A stretch of DNA of 64,000 nt, taken from contig BJUT01000002.1 of assembly GCA_007988745.1 (NCBI GenBank), positions 62,001-126,000 on the forward strand. Reading direction: 5' to 3'. The notes beneath the pieces were generated by a model that saw only the letters and a list, made by a program, of their open reading frames with translations, was not told the DNA's origin and did no database searches. The stretch is from Pseudoalteromonas atlantica. Its GTDB lineage: Bacteria; Pseudomonadota; Gammaproteobacteria; Enterobacterales; Alteromonadaceae. The first letter of the stretch is position 1. Every line of letters starts with the position of its first letter. Both the position numbers and the translations under genes were made by a program. This document shows, in pieces, positions 27,896 to 37,627 of this stretch.

Positions 27896-29263
27896 ATGAC
27901 CGCATCTTCACTTAATTCACGAGAAAAGCGCGCCGCTGTATCGCTGGCGAGTGTGTTTGCATTTAGAATGCTCGGCTTGTTTATGCTGATGCCTGTATTG
28001 GCTATTTATGGCCAATCGCTTGATGGTTTTTCGCCTATGTGGATAGGATTTGCTATTGGCGCGTATGGCTTAACGCAAGCGGTACTGCAAATTCCTATGG
28101 GGCGTTTGTCAGATAAAATAGGCCGTAAAAAAGTCATTGTTGGTGGCTTAGTTGTGTTTGCGTTGGGCTCTGTTATTGCAGCCCTTGCTGAATCTATTCA
28201 AATGGTTACAGTGGGCCGTGCACTACAAGGTATGGGCGCTATAGCCAGTGCGCTGCTTGCTTTTGCCAGCGACCTAAGCCGCGACGAACAGCGCCCTAAA
28301 GTAATGGCCGTAATTGGTATGAGTATAGGCATGAGCTTTGCTTTTGCTATGTTACTTGGGCCTATTGTTGCCGCGTCGTGGGGTGTAGCGGGGGTATTTT
28401 GGTTAACAGCAATACTTGCCGTGTTCGGTATTGGTATTATTTTATTTTTAGTGCCAAACGCAGTAAACAAAGCGCCCAAAGGCGATACTTTGGCAAGCTT
28501 TAGTGATATTAAAAAGCTTATTAAGCATCCGCAATTATCGCGCTTAAATGCAGGCGTATTACTGCTACATTTAACGCTAACCACTATTTTTGTGGTACTA
28601 CCCAGCCAACTAATAAAAGATGGCTTAGTGGCAAACCACCATTGGTATTTATATATTCCGGTATTGCTGTTAGCGTTTATTTTAATGGTCCCTATTATGA
28701 TTATTGCCATTAAAAAAGAAAAAGAAAAACAAGCGTTTATTGGCTCAGTAGCACTGCTTTCTATTAGTATGTTTGCTATGTCTATTTGGGTGAATAGCGT
28801 GGTTGGCATTGCCATTTGTATGTTGCTTTATTTTGTGGCATTTAATTTTTTAGAAGCCACTATGCCTGCGCTTGTATCGCGTATTGCGCCCGCTAGCCAA
28901 AAAGGTTCTGCTATGGGTGGGTATTCGTCTAGCCAGTTTTTGGGGGCTTTTTTAGGTGGTATTTTAGGGGGTTATGTTGCCCAAACTACAAGTACGCAAG
29001 CTGTGTTTGCGGCAGCGGCACTTGTTGGGTTAATATGGCTTATTATTGCGTGGAAAATGCAAGTCCCACCGAAAAGTAAAGTTATTAGTTTAATGACCAA
29101 TTTAAGTTCTGAAGAGCAAGCTCAAGCACTTGCTTCTCAGCTAGTTGCTTTACCTGGCGTAATAGAAGCAACAGTAGTACGCGACGAAAGCCGCAGCTAT
29201 TTAAAGATTAATGATAAAGAATTTGACCTAGACCAAGCACGTAAAGTAGCTGGTTTAATCTAA
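27896..29263 (+). CDS. MFS transporter of the YajR type with C-terminal YAM domain
   Basis: The 455-aa protein has 12 predicted membrane segments. MFS motif A appears as [16 protein letters not shown] near residues 66-82. The antiporter-like [14 protein letters not shown] motif follows. After the last helix a soluble C-terminal domain (about 395-455, ending [12 protein letters not shown]) resembles the ferredoxin-like YAM domain of E. coli YajR (454 aa). It probably exports a small molecule by proton exchange; the substrate is unknown. It sits between divergent uvrA and ssb and could be co-transcribed with ssb (20-bp gap). Confidence 0.87.
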   Translation: MTASSLNSREKRAAVSLASVFAFRMLGLFMLMPVLAIYGQSLDGFSPMWIGFAIGAYGLTQAVLQIPMGRLSDKIGRKKVIVGGLVVFALGSVIAALAESIQMVTVGRALQGMGAIASALLAFASDLSRDEQRPKVMAVIGMSIGMSFAFAMLLGPIVAASWGVAGVFWLTAILAVFGIGIILFLVPNAVNKAPKGDTLASFSDIKKLIKHPQLSRLNAGVLLLHLTLTTIFVVLPSQLIKDGLVANHHWYLYIPVLLLAFILMVPIMIIAIKKEKEKQAFIGSVALLSISMFAMSIWVNSVVGIAICMLLYFVAFNFLEATMPALVSRIAPASQKGSAMGGYSSSQFLGAFLGGILGGYVAQTTSTQAVFAAAALVGLIWLIIAWKMQVPPKSKVISLMTNLSSEEQAQALASQLVALPGVIEATVVRDESRSYLKINDKEFDLDQARKVAGLI

Positions 29264-29283
29264 CGTTTATAGGAGAAGGTTCC

Positions 29284-29988
29284 ATGGCACGCGGTGTGAA
29301 CAAAGTAATTTTGGTTGGTAATTTAGGACAAGATCCTGAAGTTCGTTACATGCCTAATGGCAATGGTGTAGCAAATATTACCTTAGCAACGTCAGACAGC
29401 TATAAAGACAAAAACACTGGCCAAATGGTTGATAAAACTGAATGGCACCGTGTAGTATTTTTTGGCAAGCTAGCTGAAATTGTTGGTGAGTACTGCCGTA
29501 AAGGCTCGCAAATTTACGTTGAAGGTAAACTTCAAACACGTAAATGGACCGACCAACAAGGCCAAGAAAAATACACAACAGAAATCGTTGTTGATGGCTT
29601 TACGGGTCAAATGCAAATGCTAGGTGCTCGCGGTGGCGATCAGCAAGGTGGTGGTTATCAAGGTAATCAAGGCGGCCAACAAGGTGGCGGTTACCAAAAT
29701 AATCAACAAGGCGGTGGCTATGGTCAAAACAACCAAGCCCAAAACAGCCAGCAAGGTGGTTATGCACCACAGCAACAAGCTGCACCAGCACAACGCCCAG
29801 CTGCAGCTCCTGCTCCACAGCAAAATAACCAATACCAACAATCAAACAACAGTGGCTTTGCTCCTGGGCAAAGTAATGCGCCACAGCAGCAAGGTGGTTT
29901 TGCACCTAAGCCGCAAAACGCCCCTCAGGGCGGTGCATCAAATCCTATGGAACCAACAATAGATTTTGATGACGACATTCCGTTTTGA
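29284..29988 (+). CDS. ssb: Single-stranded DNA-binding protein
   Basis: The 234-aa SSB has an N-terminal OB fold (residues 1-110: [48 protein letters not shown]). A long Gly/Gln/Asn/Pro-rich disordered linker (about 118-222) leads to the acidic tip DFDDDIPF, which recruits repair and replication partners. It is longer than E. coli SSB (178 aa) because of the linker. A GGAGAAGG ribosome site precedes the ATG. The uvrA/ssb neighbourhood is conserved, here with a transporter gene between them. Confidence 0.97.
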   Translation: MARGVNKVILVGNLGQDPEVRYMPNGNGVANITLATSDSYKDKNTGQMVDKTEWHRVVFFGKLAEIVGEYCRKGSQIYVEGKLQTRKWTDQQGQEKYTTEIVVDGFTGQMQMLGARGGDQQGGGYQGNQGGQQGGGYQNNQQGGGYGQNNQAQNSQQGGYAPQQQAAPAQRPAAAPAPQQNNQYQQSNNSGFAPGQSNAPQQQGGFAPKPQNAPQGGASNPMEPTIDFDDDIPF

Positions 29989-30025
29989 CCTAAGACAAAA
30001 AACAAAATGTTGAAAAAATTTTTAG

Positions 30026-30050
30026 AAAGCCGCTACTAAGCGGCTTTTTT
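30026..30050 (+). terminator. Rho-independent terminator of ssb
   Basis: A 9-bp stem AAAGCCGCT/AGCGGCTTT with an ACTA loop is followed by a T run, 38 bp after the ssb stop. It marks the left edge of the accessory block. Confidence 0.9.
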
Positions 30051-30109
30051 GTAACTACACGTTTTAGCACAAAAGGCACAGTTTCTATCTACCATTTAAC
30101 GCGTTAAAG

Positions 30110-30520
30110 TCACTCAAAACGCGCTATTAGCGCCTTTTTATAGGCTAAAAATTGAATGGCACATATAACTAAAAAGCAGCCTGAGTAAGTCACTAACTGA
30201 GCAATTGGTTCGGGGCGAACAAAATATTCATGTAACAGCGCCCCAATTAACGTACCCGCCAATAAAACATACGCAACATAGGTAAACAGTGCTTTTTGCT
30301 TTTCATTTTTAATAAACAAAAGAGCAAGCATCATTAAACCCACTACCAATTCCAGTGAACCCACGCTATACATATAAATTTTAGCGTTAACGGGCAGTAC
30401 CTGCGCAAAGTAGCTAAAGGTTTTAACGCTTACTTGCGCAGCTAATAATTTTGGCAGGGCAAACTTAAACATAAAAAGCGCGCTGGCTAAATTTAAAAGA
30501 TTACTAAATAAGTTTTTCAT
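30110..30520 (-). CDS. DoxX-like four-helix membrane protein
   Basis: The 136-aa integral membrane protein has four hydrophobic segments (about 6-25, 50-66, 77-95, 110-128) and the compact DoxX/DoxD-like layout (KFALPKLLA near the start, SLELVVGLMML in helix 2). DoxX-family proteins are linked to thiol and redox homeostasis in some bacteria, but a specific function cannot be assigned. It is the last gene of a minus-strand cluster with a peroxiredoxin-like gene 63 bp upstream, which fits a redox role. Assignment is by topology and local motif only. Confidence 0.6.
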   Translation of the reverse strand: MKNLFSNLLNLASALFMFKFALPKLLAAQVSVKTFSYFAQVLPVNAKIYMYSVGSLELVVGLMMLALLFIKNEKQKALFTYVAYVLLAGTLIGALLHEYFVRPEPIAQLVTYSGCFLVICAIQFLAYKKALIARFE

Positions 30521-30583
30521 GAAAGCTTATGCCTTAATAAAGCAGCCGTAAGGTAATAAACGCCACGGCTGCAATTTAAATGG

Positions 30584-31117
30584 TTACACAACAGTGCCGC
30601 GAATAGGGTAGTTATTTTGCTCTTTAATAAACTTTAGGCCTCTTACAACCACGTCTAACTCAGGGCGTAAATACGGGGCATTAGAAATATTTACAGCTTG
30701 CAATATCCCTTGCTCATTTACGACAAAAATAGCGGGCTCTGCAAAGTTGTGGTCGGTTTCTTGCTCAGAGCGAGGTGAGGAAATATACAGCCCAAGTTGT
30801 TTCATTTGCTGCTGTGTTAAACCATAAGCTATAGGAAAGCTAACCGCGAGCGTGTCCATGCTTTGTGTTAGTTGTGCACAGCTATCTGCAGAAACAGCAC
30901 AAACGCTCACCCCAAGTGCCTTTAATGCGGGTAATTGCGCTTCTAGTAAATTTAAGTAACGCATACAAAGCGGGCAATGCTTGCCTCTGTATACCACGAG
31001 CATTTGCCACTCGGCACCACCGTGCGGCTTACTTAGATCTGCGGTTGTACCATCGAGCAAGTGTGCAGTAACTGTTGGAAAAAAATTACCGGCTATTAAT
31101 TTAAATGACTCTGACAT
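30584..31117 (-). CDS. Peroxiredoxin-like AhpC/TSA family thiol protein
   Basis: The 177-aa thioredoxin-fold protein lacks a signal peptide when started at 31117, where AGAGG precedes the ATG; an upstream in-frame Met would add 41 residues overlapping the preceding transporter gene. The active-site region reads VVYRGKHCPLCMRYLNLLE, a CxxC rather than the usual PxxxTxxC of typical peroxiredoxins. SVCAVSADSCAQL and a C-terminal AIFVVNEQGILQAVNIS strand follow. It is likely a cytoplasmic thiol peroxidase or disulfide reductase. The gap to the upstream MFS gene is 10 bp, implying co-transcription. Confidence 0.8.
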   Translation of the reverse strand: MSESFKLIAGNFFPTVTAHLLDGTTADLSKPHGGAEWQMLVVYRGKHCPLCMRYLNLLEAQLPALKALGVSVCAVSADSCAQLTQSMDTLAVSFPIAYGLTQQQMKQLGLYISSPRSEQETDHNFAEPAIFVVNEQGILQAVNISNAPYLRPELDVVVRGLKFIKEQNNYPIRGTVV

Positions 31118-31127
31118 AAAACCTCTT

Positions 31128-32267
31128 TTATACTGATTGTGAATAATTTTTTTTAACAAATAAGTACAGCGCAGTGACTGCACATAAGCTGATACAGCTA
31201 ATAAAAATATTGCGAGTGCCTCCTGGGATATATTCAACAAACGATGTTAAAAATTGCCCAGAAAAAACAGCCATTGTGAAATAAGAGAGGTTACGACCGC
31301 GAACAGAGGCTGCGCTGCGCTCTACGGTCATATGGTTTAATAGTGGGATGCTAAAACCAAAGCCAATACCGCTAAACACAGCGCCTATTACCAATAACGC
31401 TGTACCCGTTTGTAAAAAGAAAGCAAATGATGCCCCATAGCCTATAAATGCCAGCGCAAGTACTTTTTGCTCGCCCATTTTTTTAGTTAACTGAGGCATA
31501 AAATGTGCCCCAACAACAGCCACTAACGAGATGAAAGAGAGTAAAAACCCTACTTGTTCTTCATTATAATTTTGCGCATGCATTGTGCTGGGTAGTAAAA
31601 CAATTGCGCTAAAAAACGTGACCATTGCAAGCACAGCCAGCGAATACACATGCTTAAGAGATAAGCCTTTATTTGATATTACGTGCTCTTGTGTTGCTTG
31701 TGCCTCTTGTGCTTGAGGGTGATTACGCGGCACAAAAAGTAGCAACATGGCTAAAAATACCCAAGAAATAAGGTACAACGATAATGGTAAAGCCCAATGC
31801 TGCACAGCAAGTAGGCCACCTATAAATAGAAATATAACGCCACCTAGCTCTATTGCCATACCTTGCTTAGCAAGCATGCCTAGGCGCGCTTTACCAAAGT
31901 ACCACTGTGATATTAAAACGGTACAACCGGCCATAACAATTGAGGTAACACCGCCAAGCAAAATACGGTTAGCAAAAACCAACAACGGCCCTTGCAACCA
32001 ATACACGCTTGCACCTAAAAAGCCGTATAAAAATAAGCCAATAATTAATGAACGGTAAGCGCCATATTTATCAATTAATTTACCTGCAATAGGCGCAAAT
32101 ATAACAGCCCCTAAAGCCGGTAAGGTCACTAAAAATACCGCACTGTCAGCAACATTTAGGGCTGTTGATATACTGATTAAACCAGGTGCAACCAATGCAC
32201 CCACCATGATTGTTAAGCAGGCTATACACAGCAAAGTGAAGCTTCCTGCGTTATTGAGTTTATTCAT
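31128..32267 (-). CDS. MFS transporter
   Basis: The 379-aa protein has about 12 membrane segments. MFS motif A appears as GKLIDKYGAYRSLIIG near residue 60. An IALNVADSAVFLVTLPALGA segment in helix 2 resembles drug/metabolite exporters. A GAGAAT ribosome site precedes the ATG. It is third in the minus-strand cluster that faces the LysR gene. The substrate cannot be read from sequence; efflux of an amphipathic or toxic compound is a guess. Confidence 0.82.
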   Translation of the reverse strand: MNKLNNAGSFTLLCIACLTIMVGALVAPGLISISTALNVADSAVFLVTLPALGAVIFAPIAGKLIDKYGAYRSLIIGLFLYGFLGASVYWLQGPLLVFANRILLGGVTSIVMAGCTVLISQWYFGKARLGMLAKQGMAIELGGVIFLFIGGLLAVQHWALPLSLYLISWVFLAMLLLFVPRNHPQAQEAQATQEHVISNKGLSLKHVYSLAVLAMVTFFSAIVLLPSTMHAQNYNEEQVGFLLSFISLVAVVGAHFMPQLTKKMGEQKVLALAFIGYGASFAFFLQTGTALLVIGAVFSGIGFGFSIPLLNHMTVERSAASVRGRNLSYFTMAVFSGQFLTSFVEYIPGGTRNIFISCISLCAVTALYLFVKKNYSQSV

Positions 32268-32336
32268 AAGTATTCTCTGTTTTTAAATGAGGCAACTAAG
32301 GGGGACTTACGCTTAGTTGCAAGGAGTTAATGGCGG

Positions 32337-33509
32337 TTATTTTTTTGCGAGAGAGTTAAAAGCAGCGCTGATGGTAATTAACACTACACTAAGGACGACT
32401 ACGCCAGGCCACTGGTACAAAGCAAAGGCTTTCACACCAATAATTGAGCCAAAGGCGCCGCCTAAGTAGTAGCCAAGCATGTAAACACCATTAATACGGC
32501 TTTGTGCGCTTGGGTCTATGCTAAATACGCGGACTTGATTGGCTACTTGTGCGCTAAAAATAGCGAAGTCGATTAAAATAATACCGATAATTAGGGCTAT
32601 TAGGTTTCCTAAAAAAACGCCTGTAATAGCAAAACCAATTGCGGCAAGTGTGAGTACTATCATGACTAATTTTTTAGAGCCCAGCGCATTGACCCACTTA
32701 CCCGAAGACTTAGCCCCTATTACGCCAGCTAATGCAATGATGCCAAATAATCCGGCCTCTTGGGCACTGTAGTTAAAAGGTGCATCACTGACATAAATAG
32801 CTAAAGTAGCCCAAAGTACATTAAAAGCAGCAAACCAAAGCGCGCCAGTTAAAGTAAACACTTGTAGTGGTTTGTGCTGTTTAAATAACGCCACTGTACT
32901 TTTAAGTAGCGGCCAGTAACGTAAGCTAGTTTGTGGTTTATTTAGGGGTAAAAAGAGCCTAAGTAGTACACCAAATAGCGCAGCTAATATTGCTGACATA
33001 ACAAATACGCCACGCCAACCAAAGTGCTCTCCTACAAAACCGCTTAACGTGCGTGAAAGTAAAATACCAATGGTTAGACCCATCATTAAGGTGCCCAATG
33101 TCGCCCCTTTATTTTCAGCAGATACAAGTGATGCCGCAAAAGGGATTAATTGCTGGGTAATGTTGGCACTTACCCCTATTAAAAATACCGACATTAATAA
33201 CAGCGGTAAGTTAGGTGTAAATACGGCAAAGCTACATGCAATAACCAGTAAGCCCGATAAAATGCTTATTAAGCGACGACGCGCAATAGAATCCCCCAGC
33301 GGCGAAATAAACAATAGGGCAAAAGCGTAACCAAATTGAGTAAATGCGGGAATGCTACCAAGTTGTGAATCCGTTAAATTAAACTCGTTACCAATCAGGG
33401 GTAAAATTGGCTGGCTGTAATATAGGTTTGCAGCGGTTGCTGCAATGGCGGTTGTCATTAACAATAAAGTAAAGCGACTTAACGAGGCACTCTGCGTTAC
33501 CTGGGACAT
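32337..33509 (-). CDS. MFS transporter, DHA-type exporter
   Basis: The 390-aa transporter has 12 predicted helices. Helix 1 carries TAIAATAANLYYSQPILPLIG, a pattern seen in drug-proton antiporters, and motif A is GDSIARRRLISILSG. The ATG at 33509 has GGAGAG four bases upstream; a Met five codons upstream lacks such a site. It is the first gene of the minus-strand cluster, divergent from a LysR regulator with a dyad-rich intergenic region, so it is likely the regulator's primary target. Substrate unknown. Confidence 0.83.
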   Translation of the reverse strand: MSQVTQSASLSRFTLLLMTTAIAATAANLYYSQPILPLIGNEFNLTDSQLGSIPAFTQFGYAFALLFISPLGDSIARRRLISILSGLLVIACSFAVFTPNLPLLLMSVFLIGVSANITQQLIPFAASLVSAENKGATLGTLMMGLTIGILLSRTLSGFVGEHFGWRGVFVMSAILAALFGVLLRLFLPLNKPQTSLRYWPLLKSTVALFKQHKPLQVFTLTGALWFAAFNVLWATLAIYVSDAPFNYSAQEAGLFGIIALAGVIGAKSSGKWVNALGSKKLVMIVLTLAAIGFAITGVFLGNLIALIIGIILIDFAIFSAQVANQVRVFSIDPSAQSRINGVYMLGYYLGGAFGSIIGVKAFALYQWPGVVVLSVVLITISAAFNSLAKK

Positions 33510-33588
33510 TTTGCTCTCCAACATTAAAAGGTAGGCGAATGATAGAGAGAGATTATCGATATTAGAAATGTTTAAATTTGATGGAATC

Positions 33589-33618
33589 TATACAAATAAC
33601 GTATAGTTGTTGCTATAC
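33589..33618. promoter_or_regulatory. Candidate LysR-type operator in the divergent intergenic region
   Basis: Two overlapping dyads share their central arm: TATAC-N7-GTATA (33589-33605), which contains a T-N11-A core, and the perfect 6-6-6 repeat GTATAG-TTGTTG-CTATAC (33601-33618). They lie 30-59 bp upstream of the LysR start, where autoregulating LysR proteins normally bind. Binding is inference. Confidence 0.6.
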
Positions 33619-33647
33619 CTCTCACACAGAGCAAATTCGAGTCGCAC

Positions 33648-34559
33648 ATGGATATAAAAATATTAAAAAGTTTTATTGCAGTGGCTAAGCACTTGAGCTT
33701 TTCAGAAGCGGCTCAAGAGCTACATACAGTTCAACCCGCTATAAGTCGCCATATTTCTTCGTTAGAAGAGCAGCTAGGTGTTAGCTTGTTTACCCGTAAC
33801 TCTCGGGAGGTGTCGATCACGCAAGCCGGAGAGCAGTTAGTTAAAGATGCCACGGCAATTTTAGCGCTTACAGAGCGGGCTAAAAATAAGGTTAAACTGG
33901 CCGATAGCGGGCAGTTAGGCTCGCTGAGTATTGCGTATTTAAGCTCTGCGTGTTTAACATTTTTGGCCAAATTAATCCGAACGTATAAGTCGCAGTTTCC
34001 TAATGTTCACGTTACTTTGCTAGAAATGACCGCAACCGAGCAAATAGAGGCCCTTAAAAACGAACGGGTAGATGTCGCGTTTTCTCGGCCGTTACCAAGC
34101 ACCATAGCCGATGAGTTTATAAGTGAAACTATGTACGTTGACCGCCTCGTAGCGGTGGTCAACAAAAACCATCCCTTTGCATCGGCGCAAACTATTGATT
34201 TGAAAACCCTTAAAAATGAGCCGTTTATTCTTTTTAATCGCGACGAAGCCTTAGGGTTGTTTGATGAAATTATTACTCGTTGCAAGCGCGCTGGCTTTTC
34301 ACCTAACATTATTAGTCAGCCAAGGCATATGCAAACCTTAGTAACAGAGGTTGCCGCTGGTTTAGGGTTAGCTATAGCACCTTATTGTGTAAGTAAATTA
34401 TATAGCGAGGGTTGCCATTTTATAGAGTTAGAAAAGGTCGACACACAAATTTATTTGCAGCTGCAATACAAGCAAAATAACAACAGCGCTACCACGCAAG
34501 CGTTTGTTGAAATGGCACTTAATGCCCAAGCAGAGATTCAGCTTAGCATGCGTAATTGA
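33648..34559 (+). CDS. LysR-family transcriptional regulator
   Basis: The 303-aa regulator has an N-terminal winged helix-turn-helix (residues 1-60: DIKILKSFIAVAKHLSFSEA then VQPAISRHISSLEEQLGVSLF) and a C-terminal periplasmic-binding-like effector domain (about 90-295). The LSIAYLSSACLTFL and PRHMQTLVTEVAAGLGLAIAP segments are typical of the BenM/CatM/CynR group. It is divergent from the two-MFS/peroxiredoxin/DoxX cluster and probably controls it and itself through the dyads between them. The effector is unknown. Confidence 0.92.
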   Translation: MDIKILKSFIAVAKHLSFSEAAQELHTVQPAISRHISSLEEQLGVSLFTRNSREVSITQAGEQLVKDATAILALTERAKNKVKLADSGQLGSLSIAYLSSACLTFLAKLIRTYKSQFPNVHVTLLEMTATEQIEALKNERVDVAFSRPLPSTIADEFISETMYVDRLVAVVNKNHPFASAQTIDLKTLKNEPFILFNRDEALGLFDEIITRCKRAGFSPNIISQPRHMQTLVTEVAAGLGLAIAPYCVSKLYSEGCHFIELEKVDTQIYLQLQYKQNNNSATTQAFVEMALNAQAEIQLSMRN

Positions 34560-34720
34560 GTTGGCTTTATAAAAGCGCTTTTAGCTAACTTATGCGCTGC
34601 AATAATTAGCGAGGCGTAAATGCGAAAAAACGCAAATACACCTTTGTAATTTACATCTCATTTAATTGATTTGTAACTAATTAACATCTACTCTAGTGGT
34701 ACTAATCACTTCAAGCAACT

Positions 34721-37456
34721 ATGAGAAACATGAAAGCCATTATTTTATTTTTATTTCTTGTTTTTCAATTTGCCAGTTTGCCGGTAAGCGCTCAACCGGA
34801 TTCTAAAATTACCAATGTCTTATTTATAAATTCTACAAACCAACATATGCCTTGGCATAAAAGTGTTGAAGAGGGCTTAAATAGCGAGCTATCCACACGG
34901 ACTTTTGACTATGAGCTTTTTGTTGAAAACATTGATGTAGGGCGCTTTGATGAGGCCACTCAAACGCAATTAATGAGCGACTACCTCAAGCAAAAATATA
35001 AAAATAAGCACATCGATATAATTGTCACGCAATCCCCCTCAGCAGCCACGTTAATATCGCAATTGAATGATTTTTTTACTAGCACGCCAAAAATTTATTT
35101 AGAACCTGGCGAACAGTTTAGGCTACCGGCCAACACTAATAGTGCCTCAATGCAGGCTAAGTTAGACTACAAGCAAGCAACCGCCAGCGCGGTTAATTTA
35201 ATGAAACCTAAAAAGCTCATAGTCATCTTAGATACTAAAAATGAAATAGGTAGAAACTTTTATACAGGGCTGTTTAATTTTATCAGCCAAGATTTTTCGT
35301 ATTTAGAAGTTGAGCAATGGTTTGATCTTCCGGCTGCTGAACTGATGACAAAAGTAAAAAATGCGCCTTCAGACGCCATTATTTTATTTACCCCTATATT
35401 TAGAAATTACGAAAATAAGTCGATTAGCCCGTATCAGCTCGTCAGCTTACTCGCTCAGCACAGTAACGCCCCCATTTTTAGCTACTGGGAAGTTTTATTG
35501 GGCTCAGGTGTAGTGGGTGGTTATGTTTTATCAGGTGAGAAAATAGGTAAACGCGTGGGTGAAGCTATTATTTCTTACAGTGAAAATAACGTGTTACCTA
35601 CTATAAGCGATGAAAATTTAAGTGTTCATAAATACGATTGGCGACAGCTAAAAAAATATAATGTTGCCCCGCAAAGCCTGCCAGAAAAATCGATTATTGC
35701 TTATTACAAGCCGAGTTACTTTGAACAAAATAAAGTGTTAATTTACAGCGCCGCCATTACTATTTTTGTATTGAGCGCTTTTTTAGTGTTTGTATTACGG
35801 TTAAACCGCCGCCGCATTCAGCTTGTAAACGCGCTTGATGAAGAAAAGCTACGACTTGAATCGCGTGTAGAGCAACGCACTAAAGAGCTATTACAAGCTA
35901 AAGAAGAAGCAGAGCAACTTACCTCGTCAAAATCTGAATTTTTAGCCAATATGAGTCACGAGATCAGAACCCCAATGAGTGGCATTATAGGGCTGACAAA
36001 TATTTTATTGGGCAAAAACTTACCTGAAGAAGATAAACAGTATTTAGAAAAAATAAAGTACTCGTCAGATCAATTGCTTGTGGTTATTAATGACATTTTA
36101 GATTTTTCAAAAATCGAGTCAGGAAATATCAAACTCGAGGCCTTTGCATTTTCGTTAAACGCGGTTGTCGATTATATAACGACCACATTTGAAAATAGGG
36201 CGCGGAGTAAAGGTATTGCGTTTGAGATTAATATTAGCGATAACGTGAAACATAACTTAGTTGGCGATGTGGTGCGTATAAACCAAGTATTAATTAACTT
36301 GTGCTCTAACGCGATTAAGTTTACCTCTAATGGAGCTGTTTCGGTGCAAATAGACGCAGAAGAAGCCCCCCATGACACCAAAAGTACTGTTTTACGCTTT
36401 AGTGTTAAAGACACTGGCATTGGTATTGATGAAAAAAGCTTACCTAACTTGTTTGAGTCATTTACTCAGGCCGACAGCTCTACAACCCGAAAATACGGGG
36501 GAACAGGGTTAGGCTTAGCCATTAGTAAACGTTTATGCCAAGCAATGGGTGGCGATATTTCTGTAAGCAGTACGCAAGGTGAAGGCAGTGAGTTTATTGC
36601 TACCATAAACGTTGAGGTAAACACCCAAGCATTAATAGAAGACAGCCCGCAGTTATCATGTGCTGAACCATTTGATGTATTACTAATAGATGATAACGAA
36701 GATGATTTAAGCTTAATTAAAAGTCAGCTTAGTGCAATGGGGCTGCGTTGTACGCCTTGCACGCAAGCAAGTGATGCAATAGAGATAATTAAAGAAAATA
36801 TAAACACTTATAAAATTATTATTGTTGATTGTGAAATGCCGACCATGAGCAGTGAAACGTTTTTTACCCGCATTTACAAAGTAAACCCACAGCTTTGCAA
36901 CAATATTATTGTACTTACAGCAAGCAAAAACGACGCAATTTACGACATAGCTAAAAAAATAAACATTAAAACTATTTTGCATAAGCCTGTGCTTACCAGC
37001 GTGTTATTTGAAGCGATGAAAAGCAAAGTGGTTAGCCCTTCTACAAGCAATACCCATAAACCTGCCACCGAAAAGCCACTGCAAGGGGCAAAAATACTCG
37101 TTGTGGAAGATAACGCCATAAACAGATTAATTGTATCCGATATATTAGCCGCCAGTGGGGCGCAGGTGCACGTAGTAGAAAATGGTTTAGAATGCATACA
37201 AACCGTAAAATTAGAAACGTTTGATATTATTTTAATGGATATTCATATGCCCATTATGGACGGTGTAGAAGCGACTAAAGTAATACGCAGTGACAGCAAT
37301 ACTGCGCTTGCCTCTATGCCTATCATTGCGTTAACTGCAAACGTAATGAAAGATGATATTACTCACTACCTATCTATTGGTATGAATGCACATGTTGCTA
37401 AACCAATAAAAGCTAAAACATTACGCGATACAATAATTAGTTGCTTAAATAAATAA
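34721..37456 (+). CDS. Hybrid sensor histidine kinase with ABC-binding-protein-like sensor domain
   Basis: The 911-aa protein has a signal peptide (1-25) and a periplasmic ABC-substrate-binding-like sensor (about 30-335: [32 protein letters not shown]). A membrane helix (about 342-364) and a coiled linker follow. The HisKA domain carries the phospho-His in [10 protein letters not shown] (His413); HATPase motifs are [16 protein letters not shown] and [10 protein letters not shown]. Two receiver domains follow: REC1 (about 650-765, Asp703 in IIVDCEMPT) and REC2 (about 785-905, Asp840 in IILMDIHMP). There is no HPt domain and no adjacent response regulator. It is flanked by the LysR gene and arsH. 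Confidence 0.92.
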   Translation: MRNMKAIILFLFLVFQFASLPVSAQPDSKITNVLFINSTNQHMPWHKSVEEGLNSELSTRTFDYELFVENIDVGRFDEATQTQLMSDYLKQKYKNKHIDIIVTQSPSAATLISQLNDFFTSTPKIYLEPGEQFRLPANTNSASMQAKLDYKQATASAVNLMKPKKLIVILDTKNEIGRNFYTGLFNFISQDFSYLEVEQWFDLPAAELMTKVKNAPSDAIILFTPIFRNYENKSISPYQLVSLLAQHSNAPIFSYWEVLLGSGVVGGYVLSGEKIGKRVGEAIISYSENNVLPTISDENLSVHKYDWRQLKKYNVAPQSLPEKSIIAYYKPSYFEQNKVLIYSAAITIFVLSAFLVFVLRLNRRRIQLVNALDEEKLRLESRVEQRTKELLQAKEEAEQLTSSKSEFLANMSHEIRTPMSGIIGLTNILLGKNLPEEDKQYLEKIKYSSDQLLVVINDILDFSKIESGNIKLEAFAFSLNAVVDYITTTFENRARSKGIAFEINISDNVKHNLVGDVVRINQVLINLCSNAIKFTSNGAVSVQIDAEEAPHDTKSTVLRFSVKDTGIGIDEKSLPNLFESFTQADSSTTRKYGGTGLGLAISKRLCQAMGGDISVSSTQGEGSEFIATINVEVNTQALIEDSPQLSCAEPFDVLLIDDNEDDLSLIKSQLSAMGLRCTPCTQASDAIEIIKENINTYKIIIVDCEMPTMSSETFFTRIYKVNPQLCNNIIVLTASKNDAIYDIAKKINIKTILHKPVLTSVLFEAMKSKVVSPSTSNTHKPATEKPLQGAKILVVEDNAINRLIVSDILAASGAQVHVVENGLECIQTVKLETFDIILMDIHMPIMDGVEATKVIRSDSNTALASMPIIALTANVMKDDITHYLSIGMNAHVAKPIKAKTLRDTIISCLNK

Positions 37457-37555
37457 ACTTATCAATTACCTACCTTTAATAGCAGGCTTTAACACCTGCA
37501 ACGTTAAAAAACCAAACGTAAAATTTATATAAATAGGGTTTGACTCACACCTTTT

Positions 37556-37593
37556 AATATGTGAAATTTCATATATTCGTTTTTTCATATATG
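37556..37593. promoter_or_regulatory. Palindromic operator candidate upstream of arsH
   Basis: A 22-bp palindrome AATATGTGAAA/TTTCATATATT (37556-37577) matches at 10 of 11 arm positions. A second perfect palindrome CATATATG (37586-37593) follows, and TTTCATATAT is repeated 16 bp apart (37567 and 37583). AT-rich TGAAA..TTTCA dyads resemble ArsR/SmtB-family operators. The site ends 35 bp before the arsH ATG. Confidence 0.55.
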
Positions 37594-37627
37594 TTTAGTT
37601 CGCTATAGAACTACAAGGTTAAGGATT

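Noticed and set aside
28198..28815. 205-aa antisense ORF across the YajR-like transporter gene
   Set aside because: Composition is Ile/Ala/Thr-rich as expected of the complement of a membrane-protein gene, and it shows no recognisable domain or ribosome site.
29640..29940. Repeat-like pattern in the ssb 3' half that could suggest a repeat array
   Set aside because: It is codon-level low complexity (GGT/CAA/AAC) within a coding frame, without uniform repeat and spacer lengths, so it is not a CRISPR array.
29620..29962. Several long overlapping ORFs on both strands inside ssb
   Set aside because: They are shadows of the repetitive Gly/Gln/Asn codons of the SSB linker. The frame encoding the OB fold and acidic DDDIPF tip is the real one.
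31117..31240. 41-residue N-terminal extension of the peroxiredoxin-like protein
   Set aside because: It would overlap the upstream MFS gene by more than 100 bp, and the internal ATG has a good AGAGG site followed by the family-like N-terminus.
37539..37560. TTGACT / TAATAT as the arsH promoter
   Set aside because: The spacer is only 9 bp, too short for sigma-70; the real -10/-35 could not be fixed with confidence.
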